Shown: positions 44,450 through 55,195, counted from the stretch's first letter. The stretch: 64,000 nt of DNA from Kordiimonas pumila (GCF_015240255.1 NZ_CP061205.1:744001-808000); one strand, 5' to 3'. Program-made: numbers and translations. The notes: a model not told the origin generated them from the sequence alone.

Positions 44450-45496
44450 ATGTACGCCAAACGCAGCGCACCCACCGCTTATGGGCAGCCCGACACGGGC
44501 AAATCAAATAACCACCGCCGGCTGGTAGTGGAATTTGAAGACAATCGATTGGCCGCCATTGTCTTTGGCCAGCATGATCAAAACCTCTCACGCATCGAGC
44601 AACTTCTGGGTGTTGTTCTCATCAACCGCGGAAACCGTGTGGCCATAGAAGGCCCGGCAGAGCGTTCAGATCTGGCAAAAAGGGTTTTAACAGACCTTTA
44701 CGAACATGCCAGACGCGGACATGAAGTTAGTATCGGTGCTGTCGACGGCGCTGTCCGCATGAGTGAGGGCACGACACTCGCCAATGACGGGAAGGCCGAG
44801 CCCCGAACGGCGACCACCGACAGTACAGGGGCACCCGGTCTTAAAATAACCACTAGAAATCGTATTGTTATGCCGCGCACACAAGGGCAGGCAGATTATA
44901 TGTCGAAGCTTTTGTCAAACGAGATGGTGTTTGGTGTTGGCCCTGCGGGTACAGGCAAAACCTATCTGGCGGTTGCGATGGCGGTTGCACGCATGCTGGG
45001 CGGTGAGGTTGATCGTATTGTGCTCTCACGCCCGGCGGTTGAGGCTGGAGAAAATCTTGGTTTTTTACCGGGTGATTTAAAAGATAAGGTCGATCCGTAT
45101 CTTAGGCCACTTTATGATGCTCTCTATGATATGATGCCGGCAGAGCAAGTGGAAAAACGCATGGCAAGTGGGCAAATAGAGATTGCTCCGCTTGCTTATA
45201 TGCGCGGCCGGACACTATCAAACGCTTTTGTTATTCTGGATGAAGCCCAGAATACAACACCAATGCAAATGAAAATGTTTTTAACCCGATTTGGTGAAAA
45301 CAGCCGGATGGCCATTTGCGGTGATCCAAGTCAGGTAGACTTGCAACGTGGTACACGTTCAGGCCTACGACATGCTCTGGATATTCTACGCGGCGTGGAA
45401 GGCATTGCGGTTACACGCTTTAACCAAACAGACGTGGTAAGGCACCCGCTTGTTGGCCGCATTGTCGATGCGTACGGGGACGAAGATGGCCGTTAG
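44450..45496 (+). CDS. ybeZ: PhoH-like ATPase (YbeZ)
   Basis: 348 residues. N-terminal KH-like region, then a P-loop ATPase with FGVGPAGTGKTYLAVAMA (Walker A) and AFVILDEAQNTTPMQMKMFL (Walker B). PhoH-like proteins are predicted RNA helicases and pair with YbeY. In the miaB-ybeZ-ybeY-corC-lnt order, 21 bases after miaB and 20 before ybeY. Confidence 0.93.
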   Translation: MYAKRSAPTAYGQPDTGKSNNHRRLVVEFEDNRLAAIVFGQHDQNLSRIEQLLGVVLINRGNRVAIEGPAERSDLAKRVLTDLYEHARRGHEVSIGAVDGAVRMSEGTTLANDGKAEPRTATTDSTGAPGLKITTRNRIVMPRTQGQADYMSKLLSNEMVFGVGPAGTGKTYLAVAMAVARMLGGEVDRIVLSRPAVEAGENLGFLPGDLKDKVDPYLRPLYDALYDMMPAEQVEKRMASGQIEIAPLAYMRGRTLSNAFVILDEAQNTTPMQMKMFLTRFGENSRMAICGDPSQVDLQRGTRSGLRHALDILRGVEGIAVTRFNQTDVVRHPLVGRIVDAYGDEDGR

Positions 45497-45516
45497 AATA
45501 CTGACAGGGATTATGC

Positions 45517-46077
45517 ATGACGGGGGATAGTTCCAGTAGCAGCGGCCAGCAAAATGGTCTTCATTTTGCTGGCCTTGTGCTGGAGATTGAATCTGGCACG
45601 GCGGATAATCAGTTTGAAGATCTTTTTCTAACGATAGAAAAGGCAGCGCATGCTGCCCTGCATGCAGCTATCACGGGCCCAGCGTGCCCTATGGAACTGT
45701 ATGTTGAGCTGATAGATAATGAAAAAAGCCAAAGTTTGAATGCAGAATTCAGAGGGAAAGATAACCCCACCAATATTCTGTCATTTCCCGGCACAGACCC
45801 AGAAGATTTACCGTCTGCCATGCTTTTTGCAGTGCAGGACGGCCCCCTGGTAATGCTTGGCGATCTGATGATTGCAAGTGATGTTATCATGGCGGAAGCA
45901 AAAGAGCAGGGTAAGCCCCTTAATCACCATTTGATACATTTGGTTGTTCATGGGGTTTTACATTTGCTGGGCTATGACCATATGGAAGAAACAGAAGCTG
46001 AAGAGATGGAAACGCTTGAGAGGAACATTCTTGCCGGATTAGGTATTCCTGATCCGTACGAGATGCGGGAAATATGA
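45517..46077 (+). CDS. ybeY: YbeY endoribonuclease
   Basis: 186 residues. Carries the H3XH5XH zinc motif [11 protein letters not shown] and the central [19 protein letters not shown] typical of YbeY. Involved in 16S rRNA 3' maturation and ribosome quality control. The ATG at 45517 follows CAGGGA; an N-terminal extension rich in Ser/Gly/Gln is a little longer than in E. coli. Its stop overlaps corC (ATGA). Confidence 0.94.
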   Translation: MTGDSSSSSGQQNGLHFAGLVLEIESGTADNQFEDLFLTIEKAAHAALHAAITGPACPMELYVELIDNEKSQSLNAEFRGKDNPTNILSFPGTDPEDLPSAMLFAVQDGPLVMLGDLMIASDVIMAEAKEQGKPLNHHLIHLVVHGVLHLLGYDHMEETEAEEMETLERNILAGLGIPDPYEMREI

Positions 46078-46964
46078 CCGAAGAACAACAACTGCAATCG
46101 CCGGGTTTCTGGCGCTCTATAAAATATTTTCTTGGCTTGAAAAATGGCGAAGTTAGCCTGCGGGAAAGCCTTGAGGAAGCCCTTGAAGAACATGAAGGGG
46201 AATCAAGCGCTAAGGCCCTTGGGGCTGAAGAGCGTAAAATGCTTTTCAATGTGCTCGAATACGGCACGCTCAGGGTTTATGATGTGATGGTGCCGCGCGC
46301 AGACATTGTCTCTGTGCCGCTGGATATCAGTTATTCTGATCTGGTAAAAGTGTTTGCTGCAGCCGCCCATTCCAGAATCCCGATTTATAAAGATACGCTC
46401 GATGAAGTGCACGGTATGGTACATGTGAAAGATGTGCTGAAAGTCGCGGCAGATGATGCTATCGAAAATTTCAGGATTTCAAAAATTCAGCGCCCTGTGC
46501 TGATTGTGCCGCCCTCCATGAAAGTGATCGATCTGCTTGCCAAAATGCGCAACAGGCGCACCCATATGGCCATTGTGATAGATGAATACGGTGGTACGGA
46601 CGGCTTGGTAACAGTTGAGGATATCGTGGAAGAGATTGTCGGCGTTATTGAAGACGAACACGACGAAATTGATGAACTGGTGCTTGTGCCGCTCTCGGAC
46701 GGTGGTTTCGATACCGATGCCCGCCTCGAGATGGGGCCGCTGGAAGAAGCGCTGGGGATTGACCTGTTGCCGGAAGAGCAGGATGAAGATGTCGATACTG
46801 TGGGCGGCCTTGTCTTTACTCTTGCAGGGCGTGTGCCTGAAATTGGTGAAGTAATTTCGCATGAAAGCGGCTATACATTTGAAGTGGTCGACGCTGATCC
46901 GCGTCGCATTCATAAAGTACGTATTCACCCTCCAAAGGACCTACAGCCTGCAGATGGCAAATAA
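46074..46964 (+). CDS. corC: CorC/HlyC-type CBS-domain protein
   Basis: 296 residues, soluble: an N-terminal linker, two CBS domains ([20 protein letters not shown] and [15 protein letters not shown], with [20 protein letters not shown]) and the CorC_HlyC C-terminal FAD-like domain ([18 protein letters not shown]). Lacks the DUF21 membrane domain, so it is the CorC form linked to magnesium/cobalt efflux. Overlaps ybeY at the start and lnt at the end. Confidence 0.92.
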   Translation: MTEEQQLQSPGFWRSIKYFLGLKNGEVSLRESLEEALEEHEGESSAKALGAEERKMLFNVLEYGTLRVYDVMVPRADIVSVPLDISYSDLVKVFAAAAHSRIPIYKDTLDEVHGMVHVKDVLKVAADDAIENFRISKIQRPVLIVPPSMKVIDLLAKMRNRRTHMAIVIDEYGGTDGLVTVEDIVEEIVGVIEDEHDEIDELVLVPLSDGGFDTDARLEMGPLEEALGIDLLPEEQDEDVDTVGGLVFTLAGRVPEIGEVISHESGYTFEVVDADPRRIHKVRIHPPKDLQPADGK

Positions 46965-48591
46965 TAATACACCTGTATCAGAGCGTGATAAACTGCACCT
47001 GGGCACGATGCAGTTTTTGTGTTGGCTTGATGGTAAAAGCATCTATGGCCGGGCTTTCCTTGCATTTATAGCGGGCGCACTGCTGTCGCGCTGTTTTGCA
47101 CCGGTCAATATGTTTCCGCTCGTTTTCTTGGCTATCCCTGTTTGCTTGCTGTTGGTAAGCCATGCCCGTGGTGGCAGAGATGCCTTTGCAGCAGGTTGGT
47201 GGTTTGGCCTTGGGCTGTTTTCTGTTGGTTTGAACTGGGTTGGGCACAGTTTTACCCAGCAAGATCAGGTGCCTGCTATTTTGGCGCCGTTTGCAGTGTT
47301 TTTTTTGGCGGCGATATTGGCGCTGTATCAGGGGATTGTCTTTTGGGTAAGCTGGCGCTTAGGTGTGCGTGGCTGGCGATTGGTACTGGTTTTTGCTGCA
47401 ATCTGGACCTTGATGGAAGTTGCGCGCAGTATATGGTTTAGCGGGTTTCCATGGCATCTTATTGGCTCTATGTGGGCTGATTGGCTTTCTGTAGCACAGA
47501 TTCTGTATCTAATAGGCATATATGGTCTTTCGTTTCTCACACTGCTTGTGGCGGGTAGTTTTTTTCTGTTCTTCGACAGGGGCGGCTTTAGCATGCGGGG
47601 TCTTTATGTGCCCTGTGCAGCGCTTGTAGTACTGGCAATTGTTGCTGGCACTGGCTATTACCGCTTGCACACGCACGCGACGCGCTTTGATCTGGATGTA
47701 TCCATGCGGTTGGTGCAGGCAAATGTACCACAGCGAGAAAAATGGATTAGCTATCTTATTGATGACCATTTCGACAGCCACATGCAATTGTCGCGGTCAT
47801 CAGACAAAAACGGCAAAGCTGAGGGTATCAAACTATTAATTTGGCCAGAAACAGCGGTTCAGCGCGAAAGTTTCGACAGGGAAGGCTCGTTACTGCGCTG
47901 GCGTATGTCGAAGCTGCTGGATTTTGGGTCCTATGCGCTTACGGGCGCGCCGCGCTATACTGAAGAAAATGACGAGATTAAATATTACAACAGCCTTATT
48001 GCGATCAATTCAAAGGCAGAACTTTATGCCCGGTATGATAAAAACCATCTCGTACCGTTTGGTGAGTACATGCCATTTGCAGATTTCCTGCGTGCTATTG
48101 GGCTTAGTCAGCTTGCAGGTGATGTTGCTTTTGCATCTGGCACAGAGTTGAAAACCATTTCATTGCCGGGTGTGCCTTCCTTTTCACCGCTTATTTGTTA
48201 CGAATCGCTTTTTTCCGGGCATGTGATCCGGCTGGATGACAGGCCAGAATGGTTATTAAATATCAGCAATGATGGCTGGTTTGGTATGACAGAAGGCCCT
48301 TATCAGCACTTGGCGCAGGCCCGGCTTCGGGCGATTGAGGAAGGCTTGCCGCTGGTGCGCTCAACTAGTACCGGCATCAGTGCTGTAATTGATTCGTACG
48401 GCCGCACTGTCAGTTCGCTGGGGCTGGGTAAAATGGGAACGGTTGAAAGCCCTTTACCTCTGTCTATAGAACCGCCGCTTGTTTCCTCGATGCTGCGTAA
48501 TCTTTTGATGGCATTTTTAACGGCCGTTATTGTGCTTTATTATCTTATTCAGGTGGTGCGTGCATGGCGCACTGCTCAGACACAGAAATAA
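46954..48591 (+). CDS. lnt: Lnt, apolipoprotein N-acyltransferase
   Basis: 545 residues from the ATG at 46954, overlapping corC by 11 bases; the ORF is open further back but inside corC. Seven or more membrane helices lead to a periplasmic nitrilase domain with the triad Glu299 (WPETAVQRE), Lys363 (DKNHLVPFGEYMPF) and Cys415 (LICYESLF). Transfers the third acyl chain to the N-terminal cysteine of lipoproteins. A final helix anchors the C-terminus. Confidence 0.94.
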   Translation: MANNNTPVSERDKLHLGTMQFLCWLDGKSIYGRAFLAFIAGALLSRCFAPVNMFPLVFLAIPVCLLLVSHARGGRDAFAAGWWFGLGLFSVGLNWVGHSFTQQDQVPAILAPFAVFFLAAILALYQGIVFWVSWRLGVRGWRLVLVFAAIWTLMEVARSIWFSGFPWHLIGSMWADWLSVAQILYLIGIYGLSFLTLLVAGSFFLFFDRGGFSMRGLYVPCAALVVLAIVAGTGYYRLHTHATRFDLDVSMRLVQANVPQREKWISYLIDDHFDSHMQLSRSSDKNGKAEGIKLLIWPETAVQRESFDREGSLLRWRMSKLLDFGSYALTGAPRYTEENDEIKYYNSLIAINSKAELYARYDKNHLVPFGEYMPFADFLRAIGLSQLAGDVAFASGTELKTISLPGVPSFSPLICYESLFSGHVIRLDDRPEWLLNISNDGWFGMTEGPYQHLAQARLRAIEEGLPLVRSTSTGISAVIDSYGRTVSSLGLGKMGTVESPLPLSIEPPLVSSMLRNLLMAFLTAVIVLYYLIQVVRAWRTAQTQK

Positions 48592-48645
48592 GCCTGTGCC
48601 GATTTGCCCTTTTCGAAGGCCATAGGATGCGATATAGGGGCGGCC

Positions 48646-49362
48646 ATGAAAGAAACTGCGCCACATATAAACACAGCCCCTGATTCGCATCGACGATTTT
48701 TTGGTCGGCGTAAAGGCAACAGGCTTTCAGGTCGCAAACAGGGCTTGATGGACGAATTGTTGCCGCGCATTTCTGTTGCTATACCTGACGGGGAAACACC
48801 GCTGGACCCTGCAACGGTTTTTGATCGTCCGATGAGAGAACTGTGGCTTGAGATAGGGTTCGGGAAAGGCGAGCATTTGGCATGGCAGGCGCGGGCGAAC
48901 CCAGATATTGGCATGATCGGCTGTGAACCATATCTGAATGGTGTTGCGGGGCTTTTAACCAGTATTGAGGAAGAAAACCTCGATAATATTCGGGTTTACG
49001 GTGATGATGCCCGGCATGTTATCTGGCACCTGCCTGATGCGAGTGTTGACCGCGTGTTTCTTATTCATCCAGATCCATGGCCCAAACGGCGGCATGCACA
49101 GCGGCGTTTTGTTGGCCCTGAAAACCTTGATGATATTGCCCGTATCCTCAAAGACGGCGGTGAATTCCGTGTCGGGACTGATCACCCTATCTACCGGGAA
49201 TGGACAGCTATTCAAATGGCGGAACGCCCTGATTTTACGTGGCTTGCTGAAAAACCGTCAGATTGGTTGGTGCGCCCGGATGACTGGCCTGAAACCCGCT
49301 ACGAGGCGAAGGCTCTTGAAGGCCACGCAACATATTTCAGATATCTTCGAAACCCGCGTTAA
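48646..49362 (+). CDS. trmB: TrmB, tRNA (guanine-N7)-methyltransferase
   Basis: 238 residues from ATG 48646 (AGGGG five bases upstream); a TTG at 48604 is a poorer alternative. SAM-binding ELWLEIGFGKGEHL, substrate loop VFLIHPDPWPKRRHAQRRF and GGEFRVGTDHPIYREW are the TrmB motifs. Methylates G46 in tRNA variable loops. It follows lnt directly (54 bases); in several alphaproteobacteria metK and an HTH gene lie between them. Confidence 0.94.
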   Translation: MKETAPHINTAPDSHRRFFGRRKGNRLSGRKQGLMDELLPRISVAIPDGETPLDPATVFDRPMRELWLEIGFGKGEHLAWQARANPDIGMIGCEPYLNGVAGLLTSIEEENLDNIRVYGDDARHVIWHLPDASVDRVFLIHPDPWPKRRHAQRRFVGPENLDDIARILKDGGEFRVGTDHPIYREWTAIQMAERPDFTWLAEKPSDWLVRPDDWPETRYEAKALEGHATYFRYLRNPR

Positions 49363-49380
49363 AAACCTGCTAAAGCCCCC

Positions 49381-49546
49381 GAATCACCTGATTCGTATGG
49401 GCCCCATAGGCCTATACAAGGCAATCGCTGAGGAAAACCGCAGAAAAAGCTGTTTTCTCCCTTGCTACAAGGGGACGATGGAGGTATATAGAGCCCAACT
49501 TCTCCTAGAGTACTGGTGATTATTCAGGGAGTGGGCCTAGGCCCAC
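49381..49546 (+). promoter_or_regulatory. palindrome-rich leader upstream of rimP
   Basis: The 244 bases between trmB and rimP contain a string of palindromes: GAATCACCTGATTC (49381-49394), TATGGGCCCCATA (49396-49408), ATAGGCCTAT (49406-49415), CCCTTGCTACAAGGG (49459-49473) and GTGGGCCTAGGCCCAC (49531-49546, perfect 16-mer). None is followed by a U run. No tRNA gene (E. coli has metY here) is present. Likely a structured 5' leader controlling the nusA operon; the exact role is unknown. Confidence 0.5.
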
Positions 49547-49606
49547 AGCCGGGATCACCTACATCTAAATACAGAATTTTAGGGGATGATGGAAAGGACA
49601 AACCAT

Positions 49607-50122
49607 TTGAGTGACGCTGCAGAACAGATCAGTGCGCTTATAGAAGCAACTGTGGAATCGCTCGGATATGAACTTATCCGTGTGACATATGGTGGTGGTA
49701 GAAAGCCTACTCTTCAAGTCATGGCCGAAAGACCAGATGGCACGATGGGTGTGGATGACTGTGCCCGGCTTTCACGCGAAATTTCCCTGTTGCTTGATGT
49801 GGAAGATCCGCTCCCTGCGGAATATTTGCTGGAAGTTAGTTCACCCGGTGTGGACAGGCCTTTAACACGTCCGGTGGATTTTGAGCGCTGGGTAGGGTTT
49901 GATGCCAAAGTTGAGCTTTCAGAGCAAATTGATGGCCGCCGCAGGTTTCGTGGAAAAATTCAATCCTATAACGACGGTGTCATTGTTTTGTCCTCCGATG
50001 AAGGTATTTTTGAGTTGGCGTTTGCCGAGGTATCGAAGGCCAAGCTTATTCTAACGGATGAACTTCTTGACGCGGTGAAGAAAAAAGCCCCTCAGGATCA
50101 GGCTGTTGGTGCCGAAGGTTAA
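49607..50122 (+). CDS. rimP: RimP, 30S ribosome maturation factor
   Basis: 171 residues from TTG 49607 (GGA eight bases upstream, natural N-terminus SDAAEQISALIEATVESLGY); ATG 49586 is in frame but has its purine run directly abutting. N-terminal alpha/beta domain (ELIRVTYGGGRKPTLQVMAE, VDDCARLSREISLLLD) and YLLEVSSPGVDRPLTRP, then a C-terminal SH3-like barrel. Needed for late 30S assembly. First gene of the nusA operon. Confidence 0.92.
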   Translation: MSDAAEQISALIEATVESLGYELIRVTYGGGRKPTLQVMAERPDGTMGVDDCARLSREISLLLDVEDPLPAEYLLEVSSPGVDRPLTRPVDFERWVGFDAKVELSEQIDGRRRFRGKIQSYNDGVIVLSSDEGIFELAFAEVSKAKLILTDELLDAVKKKAPQDQAVGAEG

Positions 50123-50192
50123 GGTTTAATGAATTTGGGCTTTTGGGCCTGAGTTGTTTGGGGCGTCAGCCCGTAATAATGGAGTGAGATCG

Positions 50193-51809
50193 ATGGCATC
50201 TGCTATCAGTGCTAACAGGCTTGAGTTGCTGCAAATTGCAGATCTGGTAGCCCGTGAAAAATCTATCGAAAAAGAGATTGTTCTCGAGGCAATGGAAGAA
50301 GCAATCCAGAAAGCTGCGCGCTCCAAATATGGCGCCGAAAACGAGATCAGGGCACAAATTGATAAAAACACAGGCGATATTCGTTTGTTCCGTGTGCTTG
50401 AGGTAGTTGAGGCCGTTGAAGAGCCTGCAACGCAGATCAGTGTTCAGGATGCGCAGAAGAATAAGCCTGATGCAGTGATTGGTGATTTTCTGGCGTCCAG
50501 CCTGCCGCCTATGGATTTTGGCCGGATTGCAGCACAAACGGCGAAACAGGTTATTGTTCAAAAGGTGCGCGATGCTGAACGCGAGCGTCAGTATGAAGAA
50601 TATAAAGACCGTGTTGGCGAGATTGTAACAGGCCTTGTGAAACGTGTTGAGTATGGGAACGTGATTGTTGATCTGGGTAAGTCGGAAGCTATTATGCGCC
50701 GCGACCAAGTGATCCCGCGTGAACATATTCGTCAGAATGAGCGCATTCGTGGTTTCATTTATGAAGTGCGCCGCGAAAACCGTGGGCCACAAATTTTCAT
50801 GTCTCGTACAAAGCCAGATTTTATGGGTGCTTTGTTTGCGCAGGAAGTGCCTGAAATTTACGATGGTATTATCGAGATCCGTTCCGTTGCGCGTGATCCT
50901 GGTAGCCGTGCAAAAATCGCAGTGATCTCGAATGATACATCGATCGATCCTGTTGGTGCTTGTGTTGGTATGCGTGGTAGCCGTGTTCAGGCTGTCGTGA
51001 ACGAGCTGCAAGGCGAAAAGATCGATATTATTCCGTGGTCGCCTGATGTGGCTTCTTTCATTGTCAATGCGCTACAGCCTGCCGAAGTTGCAAAAGTGGT
51101 TATGGATGAAGACCGCAGCAGGGTTGAAGTTGTAGTGCCTGATGACCAGTTATCACTAGCTATTGGTCGCCGTGGTCAGAATGTGCGCCTTGCATCGCAG
51201 CTGACGGGCTGGACCATTGACATCATGACAGAAGCTGAAGAAAGCGAGCGCCGTCAGGAAGAATTTATGGCGCAAAGCAAGCGCTTTGTTGAGGCACTTG
51301 ATGTTGATGATACACTTGCGCATCTGTTGGTAGCTGAGGGCTTCACGGATCTTGAAGAGATTGCTTTCGTTGAGCCGGAAGAGCTTCTTGCTGTAGAGGG
51401 TTTTGAGGAAGAGCTGGTTGAAGAACTGCAGCGCCGTGCGAATGATTTCCTTGAAGCGGAAGCAAAAGCGGCGGACAAAAAGCGTAAAGAGATTGGCGTT
51501 GATGATGCTCTCGCTGATATTGAAGGCCTGACACCGCAAATGTTGGTAGCGCTTGGTGAGGCAGAGGTTAAAACCCTTGAAGACTTTGCGGGCTGTGCCG
51601 CAGACGAACTGACAAGCAAAGACGATGGTATTTTGAAAGCATTTTCTCTAACAGAGGAAGATGCGAGCAATATGATCATGTCTACGCGGGTTGTGCTGGG
51701 CTGGATCAGTGCTGAAGATTTGCTAGGTAAGGAAGAAGAAGCAGAAGAAGCGGCTGAAGAAGCTGTAGAATCAGAAGCTGAAACTTCTGAGAATGTGCCA
51801 GCAGAATAA
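50193..51809 (+). CDS. nusA: NusA transcription elongation/termination factor
   Basis: 538 residues from ATG 50193 (GGAG eight bases upstream). N-terminal RNA-polymerase-binding domain (ANRLELLQIADLVAREKSIE), S1 (GEIVTGLVKRVEYGNVIVDL), two KH domains (GACVGMRGSRVQAVVNELQG, SLAIGRRGQNVRLASQLTGW), two C-terminal helix-hairpin-helix repeats and a very acidic tail. Controls pausing, termination and antitermination. Confidence 0.96.
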   Translation: MASAISANRLELLQIADLVAREKSIEKEIVLEAMEEAIQKAARSKYGAENEIRAQIDKNTGDIRLFRVLEVVEAVEEPATQISVQDAQKNKPDAVIGDFLASSLPPMDFGRIAAQTAKQVIVQKVRDAERERQYEEYKDRVGEIVTGLVKRVEYGNVIVDLGKSEAIMRRDQVIPREHIRQNERIRGFIYEVRRENRGPQIFMSRTKPDFMGALFAQEVPEIYDGIIEIRSVARDPGSRAKIAVISNDTSIDPVGACVGMRGSRVQAVVNELQGEKIDIIPWSPDVASFIVNALQPAEVAKVVMDEDRSRVEVVVPDDQLSLAIGRRGQNVRLASQLTGWTIDIMTEAEESERRQEEFMAQSKRFVEALDVDDTLAHLLVAEGFTDLEEIAFVEPEELLAVEGFEEELVEELQRRANDFLEAEAKAADKKRKEIGVDDALADIEGLTPQMLVALGEAEVKTLEDFAGCAADELTSKDDGILKAFSLTEEDASNMIMSTRVVLGWISAEDLLGKEEEAEEAAEEAVESEAETSENVPAE

Positions 51810-51838
51810 AGCTGGATGGGTGTATTGAAGAAGCTGTT

Positions 51839-52525
51839 ATGCCAGAAAAAAACATACTTGATGATAGTTGTTTCTCTGACATAGCGGACTTGGCTCATAA
51901 AAATGGGCGGCGATGCATCCTGACGAAAAAGTCTGAACCGGTCACATTGCTGGTTCGACTAGTACTAGGCCCGGACGGCACACTTGTGCCAGATGTGGCG
52001 GCGCGGTTGCCAGGGCGCGGTATTTGGATGCTGGCAGACGGTGCACTGATAGAAAAGGCTGTTCAGGATGGCAGCCTTCACCGGCAGGCAAGCCGGTCCT
52101 TGAAAGTGTCGCTGTCAAAAGGTGCGGTGCCACAGGATTTGGTGGCAATGATAGACCGGTTACTGGTTCGTCGCTGTCTGGACAGACTGGGGCTGGAACA
52201 AAAAGCAGGGAACCTGCTGGCGGGTTTTGACAAGATCAAGGCCGCGCTTGGTAAAAAAGGGCATAAAAGCCCGACGCTTGTTTTGGCGGCCTCAGACGGC
52301 GCTGATGATGGGCGGAGAAAAATTCAGGCTGCCGTTGGAGGCGATGTTTCAACGGTGGTGCTATTTGATCGAGAGGCATTGTCGAAGGCACTTGGCCGCG
52401 ACAATGTGGTACATGTGCTGCTGCTGAAAAGTGGTGGTACGCAGAAATTAAAGGCTGATATCAGCCGGTTATTATGGTTGCGGGGACAAGCCCCTCTTCC
52501 AGAAGCGCAAGGGAACGCAGAATAG
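51839..52525 (+). CDS. YlxR-family RNA-binding protein (DUF448) with L7Ae-like C-terminal domain
   Basis: 228 residues. N-terminal YlxR domain: [41 protein letters not shown]-terminal 120 residues resemble the L7Ae/YlxQ-like fold ([20 protein letters not shown] and on). In Alphaproteobacteria these are commonly fused between nusA and infB. Possible ribonuclease P activator or ribosomal accessory; function not settled. One base separates its stop from infB. Confidence 0.86.
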   Translation: MPEKNILDDSCFSDIADLAHKNGRRCILTKKSEPVTLLVRLVLGPDGTLVPDVAARLPGRGIWMLADGALIEKAVQDGSLHRQASRSLKVSLSKGAVPQDLVAMIDRLLVRRCLDRLGLEQKAGNLLAGFDKIKAALGKKGHKSPTLVLAASDGADDGRRKIQAAVGGDVSTVVLFDREALSKALGRDNVVHVLLLKSGGTQKLKADISRLLWLRGQAPLPEAQGNAE

Positions 52526-52526
52526 T

Positions 52527-55160
52527 ATGAGCGACGATAAAAAATTAACCCTGTCTGGTAAAACTCTTGGTGTTAACAAGGGGGTCGAAACAGGCCAGGT
52601 TCGTCAGAGCTTTAGCCACGGTCGCACAAAAGCTGTTGTGGTAGAGCGTAAGAAAAAGCGTGTTCTGTCGAAAAGCGGTGCCCCTGAAGCTGCGCCGGTA
52701 AATGCAGAAGTTTCTGCGCCGCATAAGCCACGCGCTTATGTGCCCAAAAAACCATCATCCGATGCTGACAGCCTGACAGGTACAGAGCAGGAAGCGCGCA
52801 TGAAGGCACTTGAGGGTGCTAAGAAACGTGCTGAAGAAGAAGCAAAAGAGCGCGCTGCTGAAGAAGCACGGCGCGCTGCAGAACAGGCAGAACGTTTGAA
52901 GCTTGAAGCTGTTGCGAAAGAATCTTTTGATGAAGATGCAGAAGCGCGCAAAAAAGCGGAAATAGATGCCAAGAAAAAAGCTGAAGATATAGCGCGCAAA
53001 AAAGCAACTGCTGAAGCTGAAACGAAAGCGGCGGCAGAATCGACAACACGTCAAAAAGCTGAAGAAGCCGCTCGTAAAAAAACCGAGCTTGAAACGCGTG
53101 CTGTACAGCTTAAAAAAGCAAGCGAGGCGCGTCAGCAAACTGGCGGTGACGACGACGATGATGCCCGCCGTGGTAAATCAAAACGTAAAGATGTGAAAAA
53201 AGGCGCTGGCCCTGGGGCGGACACTGCAGAGCGCGCGGGTCGTGGTCGTGGTCGCGGCGCGGATGATCGCAGAAAAGGCCGCTTGACGATTTCTGCAGCA
53301 ACAGGCGACGGCGAACGCCAGCGTTCGCTTGCAGCATATAAACGTGCGCAGGCTAAAAAGCGCGGTCTTCACATGCAGCAGCAGCCACAGGAACGCCAGT
53401 CTCGGGAAATTACCATCCCGGAAGCTATTACTGTGCAGGAGTTGGCACAGCGGATGGCTGAAAAATCAGTCGCTGTTATTAAAGCCCTGATGGGCCTTGG
53501 TATTGTTGCAACGATTAACGAAACACTGGATCAAGATACTGCACAGCTTGTTGTGGAAGATTTTGGTCATACTGCCAAGCGCATCAGCGAAGCAGATGTT
53601 GAAATCGGCATGTTTGGTGAAGAAGATGACACTGCAGATCTGGCACCTCGCGCCCCTGTGGTTACTGTGATGGGCCATGTTGACCATGGTAAAACATCGC
53701 TTCTGGATGCGCTTAGAAAAGCAAACGTGGTATCAGGCGAAGCTGGTGGTATTACGCAGCATATTGGTGCCTATCAGGTTACATCAGAAACGGGTAGCTT
53801 GATCACCTTCCTTGATACACCGGGCCACGCAGCCTTTACACAGATGCGGGCGCGCGGTGCACGGGCAACAGATATTGTTATTCTGGTGGTTGCAGCCGAC
53901 GACGGTGTTATGCCGCAAACAATTGAGGCAATTAACCATTCTAAAGCGGCTGGTGTGCCGATGATTGTGGCTATCAACAAAATCGACCGCGAGGGTGCTA
54001 ACCCGGACCGTGTTCGTCAAGAACTGTTGCAGCATGAAGTGGTAACGGAAAGCTTTTCTGGAGATACGCAGGAAGTAGAAGTATCTGCTAAAACTGGTGC
54101 AGGCCTCGATAAACTGAGGGAAGCTATTGCGCTTCAGGCTGAAATTCTCGAACTGAAAGCAAACCCGAACCGCGCTGCTGAAGGTGTGGTTGTGGAAGCA
54201 AAACTGGATAAGGGTCGCGGCCCGGTTGCGACTGTTCTTATTCAGCGTGGTACACTTAAAGTTGGTGATATTTTTGTGGCAGGCCCAGAGTGGGGCCGTG
54301 TGCGCGCACTTGTGACAGACAAGGGCGAGCAGGTTACAGAGGCTACACCAAGCCAGCCGGTTGAAGTGCTGGGTGCGAATGCTGCACCGGGTGCAGGTGA
54401 TGACTTTGCTGTTGTAGAAAACGAGGCGCGCGCCCGTGAAATTACAGCGTACCGTCAAGACCAGATGAAAAAGAAACGCCAAGCGGCTCTCGCTACACCA
54501 AAGACACTGGAAAGTATCTTCTCGCAGCTTAAAGAAAGTGGCGACCAGATTTTCTTTGATGTGGTGCTGAAGGCTGATGTACAGGGTTCTGCGGAAGCGA
54601 TTACCCAAGCGCTTGAAAAAGCCGGTAATGACGATATTAAATGTCGTGTTATTCATAGTGCTGTTGGTGGTATTACGGAAACCGATATTGGCCTTACGCT
54701 TGCCTCAAACGCTCTCTTGATCGGCTTTAATGTACGCCCGAATAAGCAAGCACGTGATATGGCAGAAGCTGACGGTGTGACCATCAAATACTATTCCATC
54801 ATCTATAATCTGATTGATGATGTGAAAGCCGCGATGATTGGTGAACTTGGGCCAGAATATAAAGAAAATATCATTGGCCGTGCCGACATTAAAGACGCCT
54901 TCCAGGCTGGTAAATCTGGTAAGGCTGCGGGTTGTATTGTGACAGAAGGTAGTATCAGGAACGATCTTAAGGCACGTATCCTGCGTGATGATGTAATTAT
55001 CTACGAAGGCCAGATTAATAACCTGCGCCGCTTCAAAGATGATGTGAAGAAGGTTGATTCCGGTCAGGAATGTGGTTTGACCTTTGAAAATTATCACGAC
55101 TTTAGGTCAGGTGACGTGCTTGAAGTGTATGAACTTGAGGAAATTGAGCGCAAGCTATAG
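52527..55160 (+). CDS. infB: InfB, translation initiation factor IF-2
   Basis: 877 residues. An N-terminal IF2_N-assoc region, a long charged coiled stretch (about 60-220; Ala/Glu/Lys/Arg repeats), IF2_N (about 295-345; [20 protein letters not shown]), then the GTPase with G1 [10 protein letters not shown]2/G3 DTPGHAAF, G4 NKID and G5 SAKTGAG, and domains II-IV including the fMet-tRNA-binding C-terminus. Brings initiator tRNA to the 30S subunit. The alanine-rich linker is in the usual range for Alphaproteobacteria. Confidence 0.97.
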   Translation: MSDDKKLTLSGKTLGVNKGVETGQVRQSFSHGRTKAVVVERKKKRVLSKSGAPEAAPVNAEVSAPHKPRAYVPKKPSSDADSLTGTEQEARMKALEGAKKRAEEEAKERAAEEARRAAEQAERLKLEAVAKESFDEDAEARKKAEIDAKKKAEDIARKKATAEAETKAAAESTTRQKAEEAARKKTELETRAVQLKKASEARQQTGGDDDDDARRGKSKRKDVKKGAGPGADTAERAGRGRGRGADDRRKGRLTISAATGDGERQRSLAAYKRAQAKKRGLHMQQQPQERQSREITIPEAITVQELAQRMAEKSVAVIKALMGLGIVATINETLDQDTAQLVVEDFGHTAKRISEADVEIGMFGEEDDTADLAPRAPVVTVMGHVDHGKTSLLDALRKANVVSGEAGGITQHIGAYQVTSETGSLITFLDTPGHAAFTQMRARGARATDIVILVVAADDGVMPQTIEAINHSKAAGVPMIVAINKIDREGANPDRVRQELLQHEVVTESFSGDTQEVEVSAKTGAGLDKLREAIALQAEILELKANPNRAAEGVVVEAKLDKGRGPVATVLIQRGTLKVGDIFVAGPEWGRVRALVTDKGEQVTEATPSQPVEVLGANAAPGAGDDFAVVENEARAREITAYRQDQMKKKRQAALATPKTLESIFSQLKESGDQIFFDVVLKADVQGSAEAITQALEKAGNDDIKCRVIHSAVGGITETDIGLTLASNALLIGFNVRPNKQARDMAEADGVTIKYYSIIYNLIDDVKAAMIGELGPEYKENIIGRADIKDAFQAGKSGKAAGCIVTEGSIRNDLKARILRDDVIIYEGQINNLRRFKDDVKKVDSGQECGLTFENYHDFRSGDVLEVYELEEIERKL

Positions 55161-55195
55161 GTTGGCATGCGCACAGTTCTTCGTCAGGATTATTA

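Noticed and set aside
49531-49546. Perfect 16-mer palindrome as an intrinsic terminator
   Set aside because: No U run follows and it lies just upstream of the first gene of an essential operon; a leader element is more likely.
49363-49606. Possible initiator tRNA upstream of rimP as in E. coli (metY)
   Set aside because: No T-loop GGTTCGAATC-like sequence or cloverleaf can be drawn; only palindromes are present.
50166-51011. 281-residue minus-strand open frame inside nusA
   Set aside because: It is the antisense shadow of a highly conserved gene; its His/Asn/Thr-rich composition reflects reversed nusA codons.
53784-54656. 290-residue minus-strand open frame inside infB
   Set aside because: It is antisense to the conserved GTPase region of IF-2, with no start signal or family resemblance.
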